DNA of 64,000 nucleotides. It comes from Buddleja alternifolia. Its lineage: Eukaryota > Streptophyta > Magnoliopsida > Lamiales > Scrophulariaceae. The position numbers and the translations under genes were made by a program. Location of the stretch: positions 17,566,195 to 17,630,194 of the forward strand of contig CM033394.1 of assembly GCA_019426215.1 (NCBI GenBank), in the 5' to 3' direction. This document shows, one piece after another, positions 56,400 through 64,000 of the stretch. Under the pieces are notes generated by a model. The model was not told where the DNA came from. It made no database searches and was given only the letters and a program-made list of their open reading frames with translations. How positions within the stretch are numbered: the first letter of the stretch is position 1; each line of letters starts with the position of its first letter.

Positions 56400-57450
56400 G
56401 TGGTATCAGAGCCATGGTTTGGCTCGATCGAATTTTATGTGATTATGCATGTTTGTTTTTACGTTTTAATTGTAAAATCAAAAGCATGATAATCAATATA
56501 TTCATTGTTAAACTAGGATTGATTTTGATTTGGGATGTTGTTTGATTTTTATGATTTTAATGTTTAAAAGTCATTGGTTTTAAAAATCATGAAATCTGAA
56601 ATTTGGGTATATGATTGTTTTCGAAAGTTTCGATCTAGTTTTATGAAATCACCTTTGGTGGGGTGTTGCGAGATGGTTGAACAGAAGGTTTAATCATCAA
56701 GTAATAAAACTCAGACCATAGGAGAATTCGGATTCGTTAATCGAAACTCGAAATAATCACGAACGTGCGAAAAACTAATTTGAAAATCACAAATAGCAAC
56801 AGCTGCTGCACGCGACGCCCAGGCGTGGGGTAACCCAAGCCCAGGCGCGCGTATGACCACGCCCAGGCGTGGGTCAGACTACGCCCAACAGAAAGTTAAA
56901 TAAAAAAAAATTCCTTTCCTCGTACTTTCTGGAGATGGGTGACCCAAAGACCTTACCTGTGATGTTTTAGACTTGTAAACTCTGAGAAAGGTTTTAGAAA
57001 TCAATATCGAACTTATCCCAATGATATTTGCAATCTATTTTGAATGATGAATGGGTAAATTTTTCTTTATCACTTGTATGTTTGTTTCTTGGCATGTTTA
57101 TGTGATAAAAGGATGAACCACGAGCCTAGTCGTAGTGTTGGTTTTCTATGTATGTAATTATTCTAGAGTTGTAAATAATAGCCGGTTTGGCTCTTTACTT
57201 TTCCGTGTAGTAGAGTAGTAGTTTTTTTTGGTATTCTATGTAATCGAAGACGGAGCAAAGAGACGGAGCCAAGACTTGAAGACTTGTATGCTAAGACGAT
57301 ACCATTGTAATAGTCTAGGCTTTTTTTTATTTTCTAGAATGTCCAAACCCACTTTGGCTCGAGTGGGTTACTAGGTTAAGGCTCGAGGTGGTTCATCCTC
57401 TTTTTTTACCTCTTTGTGGATGTTTTATTTATCTGTCTATGATGATTATG
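56400..57450 (+). other. element E primer-binding site and leader
   Basis: TGGTATCAGAGCC at 56400-56412 is a perfect initiator tRNA-Met site. The leader contains the GC cluster at 56810-56890 (CCACGCCCAGGCGTGG at 56857-56872, ACGCCCAGGCGTGGGG at 56816-56831). It is otherwise AT-rich with no gene. Confidence 0.75.
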
Positions 57451-57455
57451 TGATG

Positions 57456-59077
57456 TGATATATGTTATTTTTACACTAGTTTCCCCCCGTTTATCGACTT
57501 AGTTTTGATTGTTTCCTTGATAATTTGATCACATATGATACTTTGATCCTTGTCTTCTCATATTTTATAGAATAACATAACATTTGGAGGAAAAGAACAA
57601 GGATTGAAGGTAAATCATGCATAAAGATACAAACTGTCTGCGCAGTGATAGAGCTTATTGAATAGAGTTCTCTACCCATGTCCAAATTACACACTTGATT
57701 TACCAATTGAAAGATAAGAGGCAAAGGTACATTTCTTATGTTGAAGACAAAGATCAGATATGTAGGGAAGGAGGTGAAAACGTCATCGGAAGAGACGTCT
57801 TACGATGGAGTTTTCTCATTCAGTGACTTGTGAGACAATTTTGTCATCTTTAACGTTTGATTTCGGCCCTAGTGTCTTCTGGAGAGTTGTAGATCTTTGT
57901 TTTAGGATTCTACAGCAACTTGAATCAGTGAATTCCGACATCGGTAGAGAACGATATGCGAAGTTTACCAGAATTGGCTGGAGCAGCAGGGGACGAACGC
58001 CGAGGCGTTCATCCACGAACGCCGCGGCGTTCACATGCAGTAGCCAACGCCGAGGCGTTCAACAAGCGAACGCCGCGGCGTTCGAGACAGCGGGTTGGTC
58101 TATAAATACCCCTTTTAGCATTTTTTTACCCTAACTCACCATAGATAGCAGCAGCCACGCCAAAAGAGAGGGAGAGGGAGCTTGGGAGAGTGATTTTGAA
58201 GGTCAAAACGTCTACTTGAAGGCCCGGATTCGTGAGAAGACGGAGAATTCAACGAGGAATCCACATCTCTACAAGAATTAGGGAGTTTTTACATATTTAT
58301 TTCTTGAATTTGTTCAAACCTCTTATGACTTGTATGATTTATATTTGCACTTTTGACATGAATATGAGCTAAACTTGTTTGATTGAGGCCATGGATAGGC
58401 CATTTATGTTATTTTGATTGTTGATTTGTTGGTGTTTATTGGATTAATTTTGGTTTTAGCTATGTCTTCAATAGTTGAGCTCAATGCTTCGCTTGTTTGA
58501 TCACCAAGTGTTCGATAAAATGCCTAGGTTAGAGATCGAGAGATAATAACCTAGGGAAGATATAAACATTGAATACCCTATAGTTAAACCGACTAGAGAT
58601 AGACTCGGTTTCTTTAGGTGGCTTTCCATTCACGTGGGGAATTCCTAGACCTTAAATGCATCTTTGTTAAGACGGGTTTTCATATAGAGATATATAGGAA
58701 ATCGTTAACTAAGGTAGGGTTGCTATGCCAAGAGATTGGGTAGTACGTATGTTAGGGAATTTTGCCTTGGCTAAATCCATCTAATAATTCAATAGAACCT
58801 TAATCAAAATCGAAATACATAAATGGTTGAACCATGTGCCTTAATCGCTTCTCTTTTATCGTTTCTTCCACTTATTTGGTTATAAACTATTTTAGTAATT
58901 AACTTAAGTAATTAGTTAAAATCAACCTTTTATCGACCGATCTAACTTAGAATTGAGTAATACAGTAGTCCCGGTACTTAGATTATAGTTGTCCCTGCGG
59001 ATACGATAACCCCGGACTTAAACATCCACTTTACTACTTACGCGACCTAGTTCTCTTGCTAGGATTTTGTCGTGTCA
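57456..59077 (+). repeat. element D 5' LTR
   Basis: Four 14-16-bp palindromes lie at 57995-58010, 58017-58032, 58046-58060 and 58068-58083, alternating GAACGCCGAGGCGTTC and GAACGCCGCGGCGTTC types. A TATA box TATAAATA follows at 58101-58108, then a long R-U5 region to CGTGTCA. Confidence 0.95.
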
Positions 59078-59211
59078 AGTTTTTGGCGCCGTTGCCGGGG
59101 ACAACTATGGTATCTAATATTGAGATTCTCTTATTCTTTCTGAGCTTAGATCAATTTTTTTTTCTACTGATAGTTTTGTCTTTCTTTGTGCGAGATTGAT
59201 CTCATTAGTGC

Positions 59212-60531
59212 ATGACATGTACTAGTGGGATTGGACTAGCGGAGTTGGACCTTGAGATTGAATGCACATTTACTCGAGGGGTAAGACTTCAAAGGGAGAC
59301 TCAACCACAGCAAGCCACGATGGAGACTCCTTATACACACATAGATCCCGCTGTCCTAGCAGAAGCGGTGCGTCGGGAAATTGCAAAGCTTGGCATACCT
59401 CTAAAGCAACCGGAGGTATCTCCACAAATCCTTATGAGGGATTACATGATGCCAAACATTCAAGGAGCAGTTGGGCCAATTGTTTTACCACCTATGGAAT
59501 CCTATGAGCACACTTACCATCCCGGTTGGCTAAATCATTCAAGATCAACATGGAGTTACAACAATGATGGAATGATGTTTTCACCAGGATTGGCGCATGA
59601 TTGGGATCCATCATTCGCCTCATCAACCCCAATGAAAATGGAAACCTATGATCATACTTACCATCCTGGTTGGATAAATCCTGCAAGCTCAACATGGAGT
59701 TACAACAATGCCTCAGGATTTGACCATGTCTATAGCCTTCCCTCCCAACAATATGATAGTTCCTATCAACAAGAGCCAACGATGACATCTACTCTTGAGG
59801 ACCAGTTGAATGTAGATTGTGCAAGCTCACAAGCTAGCATAAACGAGATGGAAGCTATCATAAAAGAGATGGAAGCTCGTAGAAAGGAGTCAGAAGCTCA
59901 TAGTAGGGAAGTGGTCATACTAGTCGATCAACCAATCAACTTATGGAAGGAGAGAGAGTCATGCACCCTAGAGAATCGCACAAAAGAAAATGAGGCTTCC
60001 CTCAATACAGAAGTTGAACAAGTGGTTGATTTAGGACTACAATGTCTCCCCCCTATCACTAAAGATTGTCCACCCTCTGTCCTCTCCACATGTAAAGAGG
60101 TAATTGATTCCAGTGAAGGTGAGTTGTTTTTAACTATAGGAGTTAATATGGTTATTTGTGATAGCTATGAGGTTTGTAAGCATCCAATTGATTCGGATTT
60201 GTCTTTACGCATTGATGCTTTTGATCCTTTTAGTGTTGAGCTTTCTCAGGTTAAAAGAACCAATAGTCTCCTCGAGTCCTACATCATGAACTCCAAGTTT
60301 TCCACTTCGATGGGTGAAGAAAAACGGTCATCTATTTGTAAATTGGAGAATAGTCCAAATCATCACTCGGCACAATGGGAAGAAAGAGTGATGGAAGTGG
60401 TGATGGACTATGAGAAAATATTTGAATGGATGATTGCTTGGTCACTACTCATCATATTTTCTAGTAACACCGGGCCCTATTTCATCCTTACTTGGAGAAT
60501 GAACAAAGCATTCATTCGAAAACCCCCTTGA
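59212..60531 (+). CDS. element D chimeric gag-like ORF (439 aa)
   Basis: A single uninterrupted frame starts at ATG 59212, 111 nt after the primer-binding region. The N-terminus has AELDLEIECTFTRGVRLQRE, a degenerate copy of the Athila gag start (compare DFDPEIERVLR in element C). Residues ~96-118 and ~144-166 are a tandem repeat (YEHTYHPGWLN..STWSYNN / YDHTYHPGWIN..STWSYNN). Residues ~213-275 are predicted by eye to be a coiled coil (EMEAIIKEMEARRKESEAHS). The C-terminus has a hydrophobic stretch (WMIAWSLLIIFSS). No zinc knuckle, capsid or protease motif is visible. It looks like the ends of an Athila polyprotein fused by internal deletion. Whether the protein is made or has a role in mobilisation is unknown. 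An open frame of this length in a young element suggests it is not yet decayed or is under constraint. Confidence 0.7.
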   Translation: MTCTSGIGLAELDLEIECTFTRGVRLQRETQPQQATMETPYTHIDPAVLAEAVRREIAKLGIPLKQPEVSPQILMRDYMMPNIQGAVGPIVLPPMESYEHTYHPGWLNHSRSTWSYNNDGMMFSPGLAHDWDPSFASSTPMKMETYDHTYHPGWINPASSTWSYNNASGFDHVYSLPSQQYDSSYQQEPTMTSTLEDQLNVDCASSQASINEMEAIIKEMEARRKESEAHSREVVILVDQPINLWKERESCTLENRTKENEASLNTEVEQVVDLGLQCLPPITKDCPPSVLSTCKEVIDSSEGELFLTIGVNMVICDSYEVCKHPIDSDLSLRIDAFDPFSVELSQVKRTNSLLESYIMNSKFSTSMGEEKRSSICKLENSPNHHSAQWEERVMEVVMDYEKIFEWMIAWSLLIIFSSNTGPYFILTWRMNKAFIRKPP

Positions 60532-62120
60532 AATAACTCGGTAAAGTCGAGCTAATGACTATAAACAAGCGCTTCTTGGGAGGCAACCCAAGTGTCTTTT
60601 ATTGCTTTCTTTCTTTTCTTTTGTGCCTTCGTTTTGTTTTCTTCCCCCTTAACTCAATTTGATATGGTTTCCTTTGAGTTTTCTCTCGTTCAGGTTTTGA
60701 TCACAGTTTGATCCTGGGATATGAGCCCACCACCATGCTCCCTCCGTTTCTCTCCATTTCAGGGTTGTATCGCTTATCCCTGTTACATTGCATTTATTTC
60801 ATGAACATTGAGGACAATGTTTAATTTAAGTTTGGGGGTACAACCTTGTCGATATAGAATTCATGAATTGGTGCACCTTTGCGTAAGAGCATAATGCGTT
60901 TGAATATCTCTACTCTCTCAAGGTCAAAGACCCTTATCTGTGGTCAACATGTCATATGTTGTGACTTGAAAGACCTTTTTAGTCATGCTTATGTGAATTT
61001 TTTGAGGATTTAAAGCGTTGAACTTTCAATTTTGTTGATTTTGAAGTGTGTATTAATGTTGTGAAGTCATAAAATGATTTAGGCCATCTTTCATTGACTT
61101 TAGCCTTACATTTTGGCTTTCTCTATATTGCATAATCTCTAGACCTTAATTTGAGCTGTATTGATAAGAATGGAGTGTGCTATGCACACTAGAAACCACC
61201 ATTCGTCTTTCTTTCATAAGCCATGACAACCACCTTCTAGCCTAAAAGAAAAACAATGTCTTGCACCCAATCAAGAGAGTTTAGAACTTCATATCATTTG
61301 ACTTGAATATGGGTAGTCACCTTGTTTTGATTTGAATGTACATGAGTTAGATAGTGATGTTTTGGCTATGTTGGGATATTTGAGGTTTGAAGTATTATGT
61401 AAAAAAGGGGATGAAATGAAAACTTGAGCAATGGGCTAAATAGTCGAGAGAGAGAGAGAGAGAGAGAGAGAGATATATATATATATATATATATGAAAAA
61501 AAAGTGTGCTCTCGACTAAGCTTTGATCTTGGCACTCAATTGGATCATTTGGCTTGGAAATCTATGTACAACCCGATATGAAAAGAAACAAGTTTGGGGT
61601 TGTAAGTTGAAAAGCAAAATAGAATGAAAAAGGGATAAGTGATAAGTTGTGAAAGTTTATATGGTTTATATGAGAATTTAGCTCGATGATTTTGAGTCAT
61701 AGGCTCTCTTGAATTAGTCACTTTATCCATATCTTCCGGTCCTAGCCATCACCTAGCCTTACGTTACAAGCCGGAAAGACCTTTTGATTGTGACTTTTGC
61801 ACTTTATACACACCGATGAGTTAACGAATATTGAATTGTTTCAATGTCTTTACCTTCCAATTGATTTGCATAATCTTTTCTAAAGTGTGATCTTGACATG
61901 AATATGGATGTGGGAGTTCATGATATAGGGATGGAAACTAAGATTTTGTGAGGTTTTCAAATTGTTGAATGTTCAAAGCATCGTGTAGCTTTTCATAATC
62001 GTTTTTGAAGGTATAATGCTTGCTCTTATGTGTATGAATTGGCAAATGAAATTTTCAATCTTCATATGTGTGTTTGATTGTATTTGATCGAGGACGATCA
62101 AAGCTAAGTTTGGGGGTAGT
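60532..62120 (+). other. element D 3' non-coding region and PPT
   Basis: AAGCGCTTCTTGGGAGGCAA then CCCAAG at 60568-60593 forms a CTTGGG...CCCAAG hairpin, also seen in element C. AACATTGAGGACAATGTTTA at 60803-60822 is a strong hairpin followed by a first PPT-like AAGTTTGGGGGTA at 60828-60840. The second, LTR-adjacent PPT (AAGTTTGGGGGTAGT) is at 62106-62120. The 1.3 kb between the two tracts has no frame and includes the (GA)n(TA)n microsatellite. Confidence 0.75.
61446..61494. repeat. (GA)n(TA)n microsatellite
   Basis: About 13 GA units run directly into about 11 TA units within the 3' non-coding part of element D. Confidence 0.95.
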
Positions 62121-63741
62121 TGATATATGTTATTTTTACACTAGTTTTCCCCCGTTTATCGACTTAGTTTTGATTGTTTCCTTGATAATTTGATCACATA
62201 TGATGCTTTGATCCTTGTCTTCTCATATTTTATAGAATAACATAACATTTGGAGGAAAAGAACAAGGATTGAAGGTAAATCATGCATAAAGATACAAACT
62301 GTCTGCGCGGTGATAGAGCTTATTGAATAGAGTTCTCTACCCATGTCCAAATTACACACTTGATTTACCAATGGAAAGATAAGAGGCAAAGGTACATTTC
62401 TTATGTTGAAGACAAAGATCAGATATGTAGGGAAGGAGGTGAAAACGTCATCGGAAGAGACGTCTTACGATGGAGTTTTCTCATTTAGTGACTTGTGAGA
62501 CAATTTTGTCATCTTTAACGTTTGATTTCGGCCCTAGTGTCTTCTGGAGAGTTGTAGATCTTTGTTTTAGGATTCTACATCAACTTGAATCAGTGAATTC
62601 CGACATCGGTAGAGAAAGATATGCGAAGTTTACCAAAACTGGCTGGAGCAGCAGGGGATGAACGCCGAGGCGTTCATCCACGAACGCCGCGGCGTTCACA
62701 TGCAGTAGCCAACGCCGAGGCGTTCAACAAGCGAACGCCGCGGCGTTCGAGACAGCGGGTTGGTCTATAAATACCCCTCTTAGCCATTTTTTACCCTAAC
62801 TCACCATAGATAGCAGTAGCCACGCCAAAAGAGAGGGAGAGGGAGCTTGGGAGAGTGTTTTTGAAGGTCAAAACGTCTACTTGAAGGCCCGGATTCGTGA
62901 GAAGACGGAGAATTCAACGAGGAATCCACATCTCTACAAGAATTAGGGAGTTTTTACATATTTATTTCTTGAATTTGTTCAAACCTCTTATGACTGTATG
63001 ATTTATATTTGCACTTTTGACATGAATATGAGCTAAACTTGTTTGATTGAGGCCATGGATAGGCCATTTATGTTATTTTGATTGTTGATTTGTTGGTGTT
63101 TATTGGATTAATTTTGGTTTTAGCTATGTCTTCAATAGTTGAGCTCAATGCTTCGCTTGTTTGATCACCAAGTGTTCGATAAAATGCCTAGGTTAGAGAT
63201 CGAGAGATAATAACCTAGGGAAGATATAAACATTGAATACCCTATAGTTAAACCGACTAGAGATAGACTCGGTTTCTTTAGGTGGCTTTCCATTCACGTG
63301 GGGAATTCCTAGACCTTAAATGCATCTTTGTTAAGACGGGTTTTCATATAGAGATATATAGGAAATCGTTAACTAAGGTAGGGTTGCTATGCCAAGAGAT
63401 TGGGTAGTACGTATGTTAGGGAATTTCGCCTTGGCTAAATCCATCTAATAATCCAATAGAACCTTAATCAAAATCGAAATACATAAATGGTTGAACCATG
63501 TGCCTTAATCGCTTCTCTTCTATCGTTTCTTCCACTTATTTGGTTATAAACTATTTTAGTAATTAACTTAAGTAATTAGTTAAAATCAACCTTTTATCGA
63601 CCTATCTAACTTAGAATTGAGTAATACAGTAGTCCCGGTACTTAGATTATAGTTGTCCCTGCGGATACGATAACCCCGGACTTAAACATCCACTTTACTA
63701 CTTACGCGACCTAGTTCTCTTGCTAGGATTTTGTCGTGTCA
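62121..63741 (+). repeat. element D 3' LTR
   Basis: Nearly identical to the 5' LTR, including all four palindromes (62659-62747) and the TATA box (TATAAATA at about 62766). One-base indels relative to the 5' LTR include GACTGTATG for GACTTGTATG. Confidence 0.95.
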
Positions 63742-64000
63742 TGATGTAATGCATGCATAGGATAGATAATTAAAGCAAGATAATTAAATCTGATGAGACC
63801 CCCCCCCCCCCAAATAAGCATGTTATAATTCCCTCCTGCGAAAATATTAGGCTTATGTGATAGTAAGAATGGAATTCTATTATCATGCCTTCCATCATAA
63901 GTATTCACCATGTGAAACGCCGCTAAAGGTTCAATCCTTTTGCTCAGAAAATGGGGTGGATTGGATCTGAGGTAGACTGTGAGTGTTTGCTAAGCACTAC
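63742..64000 (+). other. continuation of element E leader
   Basis: It starts with the second TGATG target copy and continues the sequence interrupted at 57455. A C-run occurs at 63799-63811. No conserved frame is visible in this short piece. Confidence 0.6.

Larger units (their letters stand above)
57456..63741 (+). mobile_element. young non-autonomous Athila-type element D
   Basis: LTRs are 57456-59077 (1622 bp) and 62121-63741 (1621 bp), with the perfect target duplication TGATG (57451-57455 and 63742-63746). I count about 19 differences by eye, about 1.2%. The primer-binding region AGTTTTTGGCGCCGTTGCCG starts at 59078, and the PPT AAGTTTGGGGGTAGT ends at 62120. The interior is only 3.0 kb with one ORF; there is no protease, reverse transcriptase or integrase. 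This is the last insertion in the nest and the best-preserved element. Confidence 0.95.
45283..64000 (+). mobile_element. copia element G (5' part; host of F, E, D)
   Basis: The LTR at 45283-46956 (TGTTAGGTG...CATATCA) is followed by TGGTATCAGAGC, a perfect initiator tRNA-Met primer-binding site, at 46958. A leader of about 2.2 kb, degenerate gag (49142-49870) and protease plus the gag-pre-integrase start (49870-50329) follow. Element F inserted at 50330. The rest of G is not in the window. G is the oldest member of this nest and the most decayed. Confidence 0.88.
54247..64000 (+). mobile_element. copia-type element E (5' part; host of D)
   Basis: The LTR at 54247-56398 (TGTTAGAGTTAGTG...CAACCCAACA) is followed by TGGTATCAGAGCC at 56400. 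Only the leader (56413-57450) and, after element D, the piece 63742-64000 are visible, so no coding region of E is in the window. It is assigned to copia from the LTR ends, the primer type and its similarity of plan to B and G. It inserted into F at 54246. Confidence 0.8.

Noticed and set aside
57805..58134. 109-codon frame in LTR D with Ala/Arg/Thr-rich tail
   Set aside because: It crosses the palindrome array and TATA region of the LTR. It is truncated to 63 codons by a one-base change in the 3' LTR copy, so it is not conserved as coding.

Overview
This window is repeat-dominated nuclear DNA of a flowering plant, most likely a eudicot. The signs are AT-rich non-coding sequence, Ty1/copia and Ty3/Athila-type LTR retrotransposons, a CACTA transposon, a caulimovirid-like relic, and one spliced plant cytochrome P450 gene of the CYP706 type. 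I saw no tRNA, rRNA, CRISPR array or bacterial-type operon. The P450 is the only host gene that looks functional.

Layout. 1-3400: debris of a Ty3 element (protease) and the 3' end of a copia element with its PPT and LTR. 3569-6080: a P450 exon fragment followed by three copies of an intron segment, into whose TA tracts two inverted-repeat DNA elements have inserted. 6100-8500: a decayed pararetrovirus-like polyprotein, cut at its 3' end by a hAT element (8512-9549) with a perfect 8-bp target duplication. 9614-12660 (minus): a two-exon CYP706-like gene whose intron is almost entirely one inverted-repeat element. 13973-14755: a broken second copy of the same gene's 5' end and promoter. The three P450 pieces lie in the same orientation and look like a tandem cluster in decay.

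14864-40822 is a resolvable nest. A short-LTR copia element (A, minus) sits in the region upstream of the broken P450 copy. An Athila-type gag-protease element (C, minus, 16005-22817) is inserted in A's reverse transcriptase. A larger copia element (B, plus, 22993-40746) is inserted in A's other LTR. A 9065-bp CACTA transposon (28392-37456, target duplication ACA) is inserted in B's polyprotein. Target duplications and the LTR arithmetic (84 + 71 = 155 bp) support each join.

40823-45282 is old intergenic sequence with a 1.26-kb near-palindrome and a second inverted-repeat element. 45283 to the window end is a second nest: copia G (plus) is interrupted by copia F (minus), F by copia E (plus), and E by a young non-autonomous Athila-type element D (57456-63741). 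D's two LTRs differ at about 1% of positions by eye, and it carries one intact chimeric 439-codon ORF.

The most interesting unexplained signal is a set of GC-rich short palindromes in otherwise AT-rich retroelements. In the copia elements B, G and E they lie about 190-500 nt downstream of the primer-binding site. In the Athila-type LTRs of C and D they lie just upstream of a TATA box. The sequences differ between families but position and architecture recur, which suggests RNA dimerisation/packaging elements in the copia leaders and promoter elements in the Athila-type LTRs. Both roles are inference.
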